NCBI RefSeq assembly: GCF_000819865.1
Contig: NZ_CDDF01000002.1
Coordinates: forward strand, 1-64,000
DNA: 64,000 nucleotides
Reading direction: 5' to 3'
From: Aeromonas eucrenophila
Lineage (GTDB): Bacteria; Pseudomonadota; Gammaproteobacteria; Enterobacterales; Aeromonadaceae
Numbering within the stretch: the stretch's first letter is position 1; each line of letters starts with the position of its first letter. Of the stretch, positions 17,602 to 25,654 are shown one piece after another. Under the pieces are notes generated by a model. The model did no database searches. It had not been told where the DNA came from and saw nothing but the letters and a program-made list of their open reading frames with translations. Made by a program: the position numbers and the translations under genes.

Positions 17602-17925
17602 ATGAGTGAAGCCAACGCCTTATACCGAGTGCAGTTTATTTGCCACAGCGAGCGCTACGAGGTCTATGTCAGGGAGGTCAATCAGGGTCCGCTGTTCGGC
17701 TTCATCGAGATAGCGAATTTTGTCTGGGACAATCACACGGCCCTCATCGTCGATCCGGGTCACGAGAAGCTCAAGAGCGAGTTTGCCGACGTCAATCGCA
17801 CCCTGATCCCCATGCACCAGGTGCTGCGCATCGATCAGGTGCGCAAGCAGGGGGCTGCCCGCATCACAGAGCTCGGCAACAACGTCGCCTCCTTCCCCGG
17901 CCCCATCTATACCAAGAAGCCCTGA
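17602..17925 (+). CDS. DUF1820 family protein
   Basis: A 107-residue cytoplasmic protein of the conserved but uncharacterised DUF1820 family found in gammaproteobacteria. Diagnostic stretches are YRVQFICHSERYEVYVREV, GFIEIANFVW, LIVDPGHEKLKSEFADV and LIPMHQVLRIDQVRKQGAARI. The family's function is not known to me. The gene stands 113 bp after yjjW and is convergent with the LysR gene, only 15 bp separating the stop codons. Confidence 0.85.
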   Translation: MSEANALYRVQFICHSERYEVYVREVNQGPLFGFIEIANFVWDNHTALIVDPGHEKLKSEFADVNRTLIPMHQVLRIDQVRKQGAARITELGNNVASFPGPIYTKKP

Positions 17926-17940
17926 GCAGGGGCGAGCCCG

Positions 17941-18870
17941 CTATCCCTGTACCATGACCCGCCCCAGTTGCAGGATCCGTTGACGGAACCAGCGCAGGGC
18001 GGGCTCTTCCCCCGTGGGGCCGTACCACACCAGGCTGTGGGTCACGGCGCCATAGTCGAAGGGAGGCGCGAGGCGCACCAGCCCCGGCAGATCGGCCTGG
18101 GTCGCCCAGCCTTCGATGGCGGTGAGGATGAGATCGCTCTGGCGCAGCAAGGCCGCAGCGCTGCCAAAGTCCGGCAGGGTGGCCCCTAGCTGGCGGCGCA
18201 CCTGCAACTGGGCCAGGCTCTGCTCGAAGAAGGGGTTGGCGAGCTCGGTGTCGCGAATGGCGATGTGGCGCCAGCTCAGGTAAGCATCCAGATCCCAGGG
18301 CCTGTCCAGCGCCGGGTGATCCGAGCGCAGCAGGCAGACCAGCCTGTCTTCGCGCAAGGGTTCCCACACCAGCCCAGGGTGGCTCGGCAGGGGTTGGCTC
18401 TGATCGTGGGGCAGGATCACGAAGTCGAGTTTTCCCGCCGCCAGCCGCGCCAGCGCCTGTTCATCCTTGTTCCAGATGACGGGCATCATCCCCGGCACCT
18501 CCCGCATCAGCTGACCTAGAATGGGCCCCATGGGCCAGACCATGCCGCTCTCTCGCAGCGCTATGTTCAGCTGTCCCTGCCAGCTGGCGGGGTTGAACCC
18601 TTCCTGGCTGGTGAGACCGTTCAGCTCGCGCAACAGCCGCTGCAGGCTGGGGCCGAGCCGTTCGGCGAAGGGGGTGAGCAGCAGCTGATTACCCTGGCGA
18701 TAGAGCAGCTGATCCCCCAGCAGGGCGCGCAGTTGATTGAGAGTCTTGCTGACGGAGGAGGGGGTGGTGCAGAGGCGCTCGGCGCTGCGGGTGACGCTGC
18801 GGCTGTCCAGCAGCAGGTGCAGGGTGACCAGATGGCGTCCCCCCAGGCGAGAGAGTGCTATCAGATCCAT
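17941..18870 (-). CDS. LysR-family transcriptional regulator
   Basis: A 309-residue LysR-type regulator. The N-terminal helix-turn-helix occupies about residues 15-60 (LDSRSVTRSAERLCTTPSSVSKTLNQLRALLGDQLLYRQ), followed by a linker and a substrate-binding domain. I begin at ATG 18870 (MDLIALSRLGG), preceded by GGAG; the frame extends upstream but that part is shadow of tyrB. It lies downstream of tyrB on the same strand behind a strong terminator, so it is probably transcribed separately. The ligand and targets are not evident; tyrB is a possible target by proximity only. Confidence 0.88.
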   Translation of the reverse strand: MDLIALSRLGGRHLVTLHLLLDSRSVTRSAERLCTTPSSVSKTLNQLRALLGDQLLYRQGNQLLLTPFAERLGPSLQRLLRELNGLTSQEGFNPASWQGQLNIALRESGMVWPMGPILGQLMREVPGMMPVIWNKDEQALARLAAGKLDFVILPHDQSQPLPSHPGLVWEPLREDRLVCLLRSDHPALDRPWDLDAYLSWRHIAIRDTELANPFFEQSLAQLQVRRQLGATLPDFGSAAALLRQSDLILTAIEGWATQADLPGLVRLAPPFDYGAVTHSLVWYGPTGEEPALRWFRQRILQLGRVMVQG

Positions 18871-18901
18871 GGCAGGCTCCAGATAAAGGCGGGGAAGGGG
18901 A

Positions 18902-18928
18902 CACAAAAAGCCCCGCCGAAGCGGGGCT
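18902..18928 (-). terminator. Rho-independent terminator of tyrB
   Basis: On the minus strand an 8-bp stem (AGCCCCGC with GCGGGGCT, TTCG tetraloop) is followed by five T residues, just after the tyrB stop codon. Confidence 0.92.
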
Positions 18929-18934
18929 CTGGGG

Positions 18935-20131
18935 TCAGCCCTTGAGCACGGCAGCCATGGCGTCGGCCACGTAGTCGACGTTGCGGCTGTTGAGGCCCGC
19001 CACGCACATGCGACCGGAGCGCACCAGGTAGACGGCGAACTCCTCGCGCAGGCGATCGACCTGCTCCGGGGTGAAGCCGGTGTAGCTGAACATGCCGCGC
19101 TGGCTGATGAAGTAGCCAAAATCGCGGCCCGGCACCTTGGCGCTCAGCACCTCGAACAGCTTCTGGCGCATGGCCTTGATGCGGGTACGCATCTCGGTCA
19201 CTTCATCCACCCAGAGGGCGTGCAGGCTGGCATCGTTCATCACGGCCGCGGTGATTTGGCCACCGTGGGTGGGGGGGCTGGAGTAGTTGCGACGCACTGT
19301 CGCCTTCATCTGACCCAGCACCCGGCCAGCCTCTTCCGCATCCTGGCAGATGACCGACAGACCGCCGCAGCGCTCGCCGTAGAAGGAGAGGTTCTTGGAG
19401 AAGGAGTTGCTGACGAAGAAGCTAACCCCCGCATCGACCATGGCGCGGATGGCGTAGGCATCCTCTTCCAGGCCGTCACCGAAGCCCTGATAGGCGATGT
19501 CCATGAAGGGGATCAGCCCCTTATCCACGACGAGCGCGATCACTTGATCCCACTGGGCGCGGGAGAGATCCACCCCGGTCGGGTTGTGGCAGCAGGGATG
19601 CAGCAGCACGATGCTCTTGGCCGGCAGGGTCGTGAGGCAGTCCAGCATGGCGTCGAAGTTGACGCCGCCGGTGGCTGCGTCGTAGTAGGAGTAGTCGTGC
19701 ACCTTGATGCCGGCCCCCTCGAACATGGCCTTGTGGTTGTCCCAGGTCGGATTGCTGACCCAGACCTCGGAGGTCGGGAAGTAGCGCTTGAGCAGGTCTG
19801 CCCCGATCTTCAGGGCGCCCGAGCCACCTATGGTCTGGATGGTGGCGATGCGGCCGGCCTTGACCGCGGCATGCTCGGCGCCAAACAGCAGATGCTGCAC
19901 GGCGGTACGGTAGTTGGCGGCGCCTTCCATCGGCTGATAGGGGCGTGGCGCCGGGGCGGCGGCGCGGGCGGCTTCGGCCTGCTGTACCGAGCCCAGCAGC
20001 GGAATGCGGCCCTGCTCATCGTAATAGAGGCCGATCCCCAGGTTCACCTTCTGTTCGCGGGTGTCTTTGTGGAAGGTCTCGACTAGCGTCAGTATGGGGT
20101 CGCCAGCATAGGCATCGACGTGTTCAAACAT
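18935..20131 (-). CDS. tyrB: Aromatic amino acid aminotransferase TyrB
   Basis: A PLP-dependent class I aminotransferase, 398 residues (E. coli TyrB has 397), catalysing the last step of tyrosine and phenylalanine synthesis and able to accept other substrates including aspartate. The PLP lysine is Lys246 in [16 protein letters not shown]. Other signatures are [26 protein letters not shown] and [12 protein letters not shown]. The start at ATG 20131 ([14 protein letters not shown]) matches the family and has AAGGACC upstream. The Aeromonas enzyme could equally serve as the aspartate aminotransferase, since TyrB and AspC are hard to separate by eye. No clear TyrR box was seen. Confidence 0.9.
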   Translation of the reverse strand: MFEHVDAYAGDPILTLVETFHKDTREQKVNLGIGLYYDEQGRIPLLGSVQQAEAARAAAPAPRPYQPMEGAANYRTAVQHLLFGAEHAAVKAGRIATIQTIGGSGALKIGADLLKRYFPTSEVWVSNPTWDNHKAMFEGAGIKVHDYSYYDAATGGVNFDAMLDCLTTLPAKSIVLLHPCCHNPTGVDLSRAQWDQVIALVVDKGLIPFMDIAYQGFGDGLEEDAYAIRAMVDAGVSFFVSNSFSKNLSFYGERCGGLSVICQDAEEAGRVLGQMKATVRRNYSSPPTHGGQITAAVMNDASLHALWVDEVTEMRTRIKAMRQKLFEVLSAKVPGRDFGYFISQRGMFSYTGFTPEQVDRLREEFAVYLVRSGRMCVAGLNSRNVDYVADAMAAVLKG

Positions 20132-20539
20132 GGGGGGTCCTTGAAGTTGACTGTCCAATCCGGCCGGCCACGGGCCGGGGTCAATATCATGGCGTAATCC
20201 AGACCTTGCCTCAAGCTGTTCGAATGGAGGCTTGAATGACAGTTGCTGTCGTAGAGAGACCGCCTCGAAACCCACGAACAGCGAGCTCCGTCACACTTGT
20301 ATATAAAAAATAAATGTTTATTGGGCGGCGTGGGGATGGGCTTTATGGCGTCACTTGGATAGTATTTGGTTGCATATGGAGCTTCTTGTGGCGGCCACCC
20401 TGCCAGCTCCGATCTGATCCTGAGGCTCACTTGGGTGAAGCAACTAGTTGCATAATAAACTAAGTTTTATTTTTCATAATAAATTGCAGTGTGCTCGGAC
20501 CCTCCATGGGGGCCGATGATAACAGGTGACCCATCGCCG
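20132..20539. other. Divergent regulatory region between tyrB and the cellulose operon
   Basis: No gene is supported in these 408 bases. AT-rich segments at 20295-20325 and 20443-20485 mark likely promoters for tyrB and bcsG respectively. The second contains a direct repeat CATAATAAA at 20451-20459 and 20475-20483, 24 bp apart, which could be a regulator or promoter element of the bcs operon. No c-di-GMP riboswitch was found here. Confidence 0.5.
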
Positions 20540-22195
20540 ATGACTCGATACGTCTCTCGCTCCTCTTCCCCCTGGCTGGACTGGCAAGGTCTGGGCGGCT
20601 GGAATATCTATTTCCTCGCCAAGCTGGCCCTGCTGTGGGCGGGCTATTTGAACTTCCATCCCCTGATCAACCTGGTCTTCGCGGCGGCTCTGATCTTCCC
20701 CTTGCCCTGGGCTCGTGTGCGGCGGTTGCGCCACTGGCTGGCCTTGCCGGTGGGGGCCGGGATCTTCTATCACGACACCTGGCTGCCCGGCATAGAGAGC
20801 ATCCGGGCCCAGGGTAGCCAGGTCTTCTCCTTCACTCTGGATTACTGGCTGGAGCTGCTCGGCCGCTTCATCAACTGGGAGATGGTCGGCGCCGGTTTCG
20901 TCATGCTGACCCTCTATCTGTTCCTGGCCCAGTGGCTGCGTTTCACCCCCTGGATCCTGCTCACCCTGCTCTGGCTGTGGCTCTCGCCGCTGGTGGGCAA
21001 TCCGTTTGCCTCCACGGGGGAAGTGGCGACGGTCAGCACGAGCAAGGCCGGCTCATCGACGTCCGAAGAACCGGAGAAGAAGACTTCGATGACGGAGCAG
21101 CTGGATCAGAGTGCGCCGCCCACCAATGAGAACCTCAACGCCTACCTCGACGATTTCTACGGGGAGGAGCGGGATCGTCTGGTGCAATTCCCGAGCAAGC
21201 TGCCCGTCCAGGCGGCACCCTTCGACGTGCTGATCATCAACATCTGCTCCCTCGCCTGGAGCGACGTGCAGGCGAGCGGCCTGACGGAGCACCCGGTCTG
21301 GCGCCACTTCGACATCATGTTCAAGCATTTCAACTCGGCGACCTCCTACAGCGGCCCGGCCTCCATCCGCCTGCTGCGAGCCAGTTGCGGACAGCCCAGC
21401 CACGCCGGGCTCTATGTGACGGCCCCGAGCCAGTGCCTGCTGTTCGACAACCTGGCCCAGCTCGGCTTCGAGCAGCAGGTGGCCATGGATCACTCCGGTG
21501 CCTTCGGCAACTACCTCAAGGATCTGCAGCAGTACGCCGGTCTGCACACGCCCCTCATGAGCAAGGAGGGGATGGTCCATGATCTCGCCTCCTTCGATGG
21601 GGAGCCCATCTACCGGACCTCGGACGTGCTCGGCCACTGGCTGAGCGAGCGGGAGAAGAGCAAGGCGGCGCGCAACGTCACCTTCTTCAACCTGATCGCC
21701 CTGCACGACGGCAACCGTTATGCGGCCAATCGCCAGATAGCGCCCTACAAGGCGCAGCTGCAGACCCTGCTGGATCAGCTGGACAGCTTCCTGACCGCGC
21801 TGGAGAAATCCGGCCGCAAGGTGGCCGTGGTGGTGGTGCCGGAGCACGGCGGCGCGATCGCCGGGGACAAGATGCAGATGGCCGGCCTGCGGGACATCCC
21901 GAGCCCCAGCATCACCCAGGTGCCGGTCGGCGTCGCGCTGATCGGCACCAAGGTGGCCCATGAGGCGACCCGCAACATCGACAGCCCCAGCAGCTTCCTG
22001 GCCATCTCCGAGCTGACCTCCAGGCTGGTGGGCGGCAATCTGTTCGACAGCGACAGCATCGACTGGAACGCGCTGCTGGACAACCTGCCGGAGACCCCGT
22101 CCGTGGCGGAAAATCAGGGCTCGGTCGTGCTCGAGTATCAGAACAAGTATCACATCAAGCTGGGGCAGGGGGACTGGGTCCCCTATCCCCAGTGA
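20540..22195 (+). CDS. bcsG: Cellulose phosphoethanolamine transferase BcsG
   Basis: An inner-membrane enzyme with a periplasmic alkaline-phosphatase-fold domain that in E. coli adds phosphoethanolamine to nascent cellulose. The product has 551 residues (E. coli about 559). Several N-terminal helices (FLAKLALLWAGYLNFHPLINLVF and others) precede the catalytic domain, where NICSLAW carries the nucleophile Ser237 and VVPEHGGAIAGD supplies metal ligands. I chose ATG 20540 behind AGGTGA; ATG 20516 and GTG 20489 are in-frame alternatives, and the N-terminus is the least certain part. Unlike E. coli, where bcsG sits in a divergent bcsEFG unit, here it heads the synthase operon. Confidence 0.92.
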   Translation: MTRYVSRSSSPWLDWQGLGGWNIYFLAKLALLWAGYLNFHPLINLVFAAALIFPLPWARVRRLRHWLALPVGAGIFYHDTWLPGIESIRAQGSQVFSFTLDYWLELLGRFINWEMVGAGFVMLTLYLFLAQWLRFTPWILLTLLWLWLSPLVGNPFASTGEVATVSTSKAGSSTSEEPEKKTSMTEQLDQSAPPTNENLNAYLDDFYGEERDRLVQFPSKLPVQAAPFDVLIINICSLAWSDVQASGLTEHPVWRHFDIMFKHFNSATSYSGPASIRLLRASCGQPSHAGLYVTAPSQCLLFDNLAQLGFEQQVAMDHSGAFGNYLKDLQQYAGLHTPLMSKEGMVHDLASFDGEPIYRTSDVLGHWLSEREKSKAARNVTFFNLIALHDGNRYAANRQIAPYKAQLQTLLDQLDSFLTALEKSGRKVAVVVVPEHGGAIAGDKMQMAGLRDIPSPSITQVPVGVALIGTKVAHEATRNIDSPSSFLAISELTSRLVGGNLFDSDSIDWNALLDNLPETPSVAENQGSVVLEYQNKYHIKLGQGDWVPYPQ

Positions 22196-22209
22196 CGCAG
22201 GAGATCGGG

Positions 22210-22413
22210 ATGAAAACGGACAAGCAACAGATGCCGCTGACCCCCTTCGGCGTGCCGGTCGAGGGGGAGGTGGTGAGCGATGTGGCCATGGTGCAGCAGA
22301 CATTCGATGTCCAGCTGCCCTATCAGGACATAGCCCTCAATGAACATCTGGCCGCCCTGCGTGCGCGCTTTCCGTTGCTGGCGGAGCTGGACATGAACCG
22401 GAGCCGCGGATGA
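22210..22413 (+). CDS. bcsR: BcsR-like small cellulose biosynthesis protein
   Basis: A 67-residue cytoplasmic protein that resembles E. coli BcsR (62 residues) in its C-terminal half: VQQTFDVQLPYQDIALNEHLAAL and RFPLLAEL correspond to LKQAFSLPDIDYADI and RWPLLAEF. BcsR works with BcsQ in assembling and activating the synthase. I start at ATG 22210, six bases after AGGAG; a GTG at 22192 overlapping the bcsG stop is less likely. The stop codon overlaps the bcsQ start by four bases, as expected for the R-Q pair. Confidence 0.82.
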   Translation: MKTDKQQMPLTPFGVPVEGEVVSDVAMVQQTFDVQLPYQDIALNEHLAALRARFPLLAELDMNRSRG

Positions 22414-23087
22414 ACACAGTGGCGCTGCAAGGGATCCGCGGTGGGGTGGGCACCACCTCTCTCGTCGCCGGGCTGGCCTGGGCCGCGCGGGAGCAGGGGG
22501 CGCGGGTGCTGGCGGTGGATCTCTGCCCGGACAACCTGCTCGGCATTCATCTGGGGCAGCCTCACGACGAGGCGGCTGGTTGGAGCCAACTGAGCGATCC
22601 GGCGCGAGAGTGGCGCTCGGCCCTGCACCCTTATGAGAGCGGGCTCGATCTGTTGCCCTATGGTGGCCAACCGAATGGCGGCCAATCGAACGGTGCTTCC
22701 CTTGACTGGCTACAGGCCATCGACGGTTACGATCTGTTGCTGCTGGACTTGCCCGTGAAGGCGGTTCTTGAGCTTCCCTGCCGGAGGCTGACCGTGGTCA
22801 ACGCCGATGCCAACTGTCATGTGCGGCTCTACCACCGAGCCTGGGTGACCGACGAGCGACTGCTGGTGACCCAGTTCACCAGCAGTCGTGCCTTGCAGCA
22901 GGATCTGCTGGATCTCTGGTCTGTGGCAGGACTTCCTCAGCTCACCCAGCGGCTGCACCGTGACGAAGCCATGGCCGAGGCCATGGCAGCCAAACAACCC
23001 GTGGGTCGCTACGCCCCCACCAGCCTGATTGCCCATGAACTCACCGCCCTGGCACGCTGGTGCCTGATGCGAAAGGCTGACGCCTGA
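22410..23087 (+). CDS. bcsQ: Cellulose synthase accessory ATPase BcsQ (MinD/ParA family)
   Basis: A 225-residue deviant-Walker ATPase that in enterobacteria localises or stabilises the cellulose machinery. The nucleotide site GIRGGVGTTS (residues 8-17) matches GVRGGVGTTT of E. coli BcsQ. LLLLDLP is the Walker B-like strand. It is shorter than most BcsQ proteins (about 240-250) but complete at both ends. The start overlaps bcsR (ATGA), and the stop TGA shares a base with the bcsA ATG, so R-Q-A are tightly coupled. Confidence 0.92.
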   Translation: MNTVALQGIRGGVGTTSLVAGLAWAAREQGARVLAVDLCPDNLLGIHLGQPHDEAAGWSQLSDPAREWRSALHPYESGLDLLPYGGQPNGGQSNGASLDWLQAIDGYDLLLLDLPVKAVLELPCRRLTVVNADANCHVRLYHRAWVTDERLLVTQFTSSRALQQDLLDLWSVAGLPQLTQRLHRDEAMAEAMAAKQPVGRYAPTSLIAHELTALARWCLMRKADA

Positions 23088-25654
23088 TGCTGGCCGCTCT
23101 GGTGACGCCGACGGCGGGACGCTGGTGCGCGGAGCGCTACCAGAGCCTGCGCCAGCGGGGGGCGTCCCGGGCGGGCGCTGCCAGCCTGACCCTGCTCTGG
23201 CTGCTGGCCTGGACCCTGTTCCCGCTGGAACACCATGGCTGGCAATGGATACTGAGCCATGCCAAGGGCCTCTATCCCCAGGTGGCCAAACCCAGGGCCG
23301 GGGATCCCCTGCGCATCCTGCTGCAGAGCCTCTGGCTTATAGTGCGTCGGCCAGAGCCCATCCCCCTGCGCTGGCCGGCCTCCTGGCAGCGGGCCTGGCA
23401 GCGGGGCACCCAGGGGCTCAGCACCCTGTTGCTGCGCCAGGAGGAGAAAGGGCTGGCCGCCGCCAAAGCGACACCGCAGGAGGCGCGCTGGAAGAGCGTG
23501 CTGCTGTGCGTGGTGGCAGGCAGTCTCTCCCTGCTCTGCATCACCCAGCCGTTTACCCTGCAGGCCCAGCTGGTGTTCGTCATCATGCTGGTGGTCATGG
23601 CCTTCATCCTGCGCGCCGTGCCGGGGCGCTACCCCATGCTGATGATGATGGTGCTCTCCCTCACCGTCTCCTGCCGCTACATCTGGTGGCGTTACACCTC
23701 GACCCTGGACTGGTTCGACCCGGTCAGCCTCACCTGCGGCCTGTTGCTGCTGTTTGCCGAGACCTATGCCTGGGTGGTGCTGCTGCTCGGTTACTGGCAG
23801 ACGGCCTGGCCCCTCAATCGACCCCCGGCCCCCTTGCCGGCGGATCCGGGCCAGTGGCCGACGGTGGATCTGATGATCCCCACCTACAACGAGGATCTCG
23901 CCATCGTCAAGGGCACCGTCTACGCGGCCATGGGCCTGGACTGGCCCAAGGACAAGCTGACCATCTGGCTGCTCGATGACGGGGGCCGCGAGGCGTTTCG
24001 CGACTTTGCCGAAGGGGTCGGGATCCGCTATGTGGCGCGGGAGACCCACGAGCACGCCAAGGCGGGCAACATCAACAATGCCCTCAAGCAGGCGAGCGGG
24101 GAGCTGGTGGCCATCTTCGATTGCGACCACCTGCCGACCCGCTCCTTCCTGCAGATGACGGTGGGCTGGTTCTACCGGGATCCCAAGCTGGGGGTGGTAC
24201 AGACCCCTCACCACTTCTTCTCGGCCGATCCGTTCGAACACAACCTGCAGCGTTTTCGCAAGATGCCGAACGAAGGGGCCCTGTTCTACGGTCTGGTGCA
24301 GGATGGCAACGACATGTGGGATGCCAGCTTCTTCTGCGGCTCCTGCGCCGTCATCAAGCGCTCGGCCCTGGACGAGATCGGCGGCATAGCCGTAGAGACG
24401 GTCACCGAGGACGCCCACACCTCGCTGCGATTGCACCGGCTCGGCTACACCTCGGCCTATATCCGGATCCCGCTGGCGGCGGGGCTGGCTACCGAGAGCC
24501 TGTCCGCCCACATAGGCCAGCGCATTCGCTGGGCCCGCGGCATGGTGCAGATCCTGCGCCTGGACAACCCCCTGTTCGGCAAGGGGCTCAACTTCGGCCA
24601 GCGGCTCTGCTACTTCAACGCCATGCTGCACTTCCTGTCGGGCATCCCCAGGATCATCTTCCTGACCGCGCCGCTGGCCTTCCTGATCCTGCACGCCTAC
24701 ATCATCTATGCGCCGGCGGCGGCCATCGCGCTCTACATGCTGCCGCACATCTTCCACAGCGCCCTGACCAACTCCCGCTTGCAGGGCAAGGTGCGCCACT
24801 CCTTCTGGGGCGAGGTGTACGAGACGGTGCTGGCCTGGTATATCGCCCGCCCGACGACGGTGGCGCTGTTTGCCCCCCACAAGGGCAAGTTCAACGTGAC
24901 CGCCAAGGGGGGCATGACGGAGGAGGTGTATTTGGACCTGTCGGTCTCCCGCCCCTATCTCATCCTGATCCTGCTCAGCCTGTGCGGGCTGGGCTTTGGC
25001 GTCTGGCGCATCCTGACCGGCCCTGCCGACGAGATCCTGACCCTGATCCTCAGCATGATCTGGACCCTCTATAACCTGACCATCTTGGGCGGCGCCCTGG
25101 CGGTGGCCTTCGAGTCGCGCCAGGTGCGCTCCAACCCCAGGGTGGAGATGGTGATGCCGGCGGCTATCAAGCTGGCCAACGGCCACCTCTATCCCTGCAC
25201 CGTGAAGGATTACTCCAACGGCGGGGTAGGGGTGCTGCTGGAGAGCCCCTTGCCCCTGGCCGACAAGGAGCGGGTCTGGCTGCTGCTGCGCAGTGGCCAG
25301 CGGGAGCAGGCCTTTGCCGCCAAGGTGCAGCGGGTGTTCGGTCGCAAGCTGGGGCTGGAGCTCGAACCCATGGCGCAGCAACAGAACATCGACTTCATCC
25401 AGTGCACCTTCGCCCGGGCCGACACCTGGTCACTGTGGCAGCAGCGGCTAGGCAAGGACAGGCCGCTGCACAGCCTGCTCGATATCACCCTGCTCGGCTG
25501 GGGCGCTTACTGGCGCCTGGCCCGCAGCTCCCCGCTCGCACCGATTTGTATCCTGCTTGAGAAGCTGGCTCGCTGGCTGCTCTCCTTCGTTCCTCGTCGC
25601 GTCTCGCCGGATTTCCGGTCCCAGGCTCCGACCCCCCAGACAGTGGAAGGCTGA
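23087..25654 (+). CDS. bcsA: Cellulose synthase catalytic subunit BcsA
   Basis: The GT2 processive glycosyltransferase that polymerises UDP-glucose and feeds cellulose through its own membrane channel, 855 residues. Catalytic elements are in order: Asp297/Asp298 (LLDDGG), the D-x-D at 345-347 (FDCDH), the TED motif with Asp442 (VTEDAHTSLRLHRLGY) and Q478-x-x-R-W482 (QRIRWARGM). Hydrophobic helices surround the GT domain. A C-terminal PilZ domain begins about residue 678, with Arg residues in RQVRSNPR and DYSNGGVGV, so c-di-GMP activation is expected. It is coupled to bcsQ and bcsB by overlapping stop/start codons. Confidence 0.97.
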   Translation: MLAALVTPTAGRWCAERYQSLRQRGASRAGAASLTLLWLLAWTLFPLEHHGWQWILSHAKGLYPQVAKPRAGDPLRILLQSLWLIVRRPEPIPLRWPASWQRAWQRGTQGLSTLLLRQEEKGLAAAKATPQEARWKSVLLCVVAGSLSLLCITQPFTLQAQLVFVIMLVVMAFILRAVPGRYPMLMMMVLSLTVSCRYIWWRYTSTLDWFDPVSLTCGLLLLFAETYAWVVLLLGYWQTAWPLNRPPAPLPADPGQWPTVDLMIPTYNEDLAIVKGTVYAAMGLDWPKDKLTIWLLDDGGREAFRDFAEGVGIRYVARETHEHAKAGNINNALKQASGELVAIFDCDHLPTRSFLQMTVGWFYRDPKLGVVQTPHHFFSADPFEHNLQRFRKMPNEGALFYGLVQDGNDMWDASFFCGSCAVIKRSALDEIGGIAVETVTEDAHTSLRLHRLGYTSAYIRIPLAAGLATESLSAHIGQRIRWARGMVQILRLDNPLFGKGLNFGQRLCYFNAMLHFLSGIPRIIFLTAPLAFLILHAYIIYAPAAAIALYMLPHIFHSALTNSRLQGKVRHSFWGEVYETVLAWYIARPTTVALFAPHKGKFNVTAKGGMTEEVYLDLSVSRPYLILILLSLCGLGFGVWRILTGPADEILTLILSMIWTLYNLTILGGALAVAFESRQVRSNPRVEMVMPAAIKLANGHLYPCTVKDYSNGGVGVLLESPLPLADKERVWLLLRSGQREQAFAAKVQRVFGRKLGLELEPMAQQQNIDFIQCTFARADTWSLWQQRLGKDRPLHSLLDITLLGWGAYWRLARSSPLAPICILLEKLARWLLSFVPRRVSPDFRSQAPTPQTVEG

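Noticed and set aside
20290..20320. Possible TyrR box upstream of tyrB (TGTATAT...AAATGTTTA)
   Set aside because: It does not fit TGTAAA-N6-TTTACA; similarity is explained by the AT-rich composition.
20132..20539. A second c-di-GMP riboswitch in front of the cellulose operon
   Set aside because: I looked for the GGACGCAAAGCC core on both strands and did not find it; control of this operon by c-di-GMP is more simply explained by the BcsA PilZ domain.
23009..25381. Very long minus-strand open frame opposite bcsA (790 codons), and similar ones opposite bcsC (28926-31295) and cysWA (3173-4933)
   Set aside because: They are antisense shadows in GC-rich coding sequence: His/Gln/Gly-rich composition, no recognisable domain, no ribosome binding site, and well-supported genes on the other strand.
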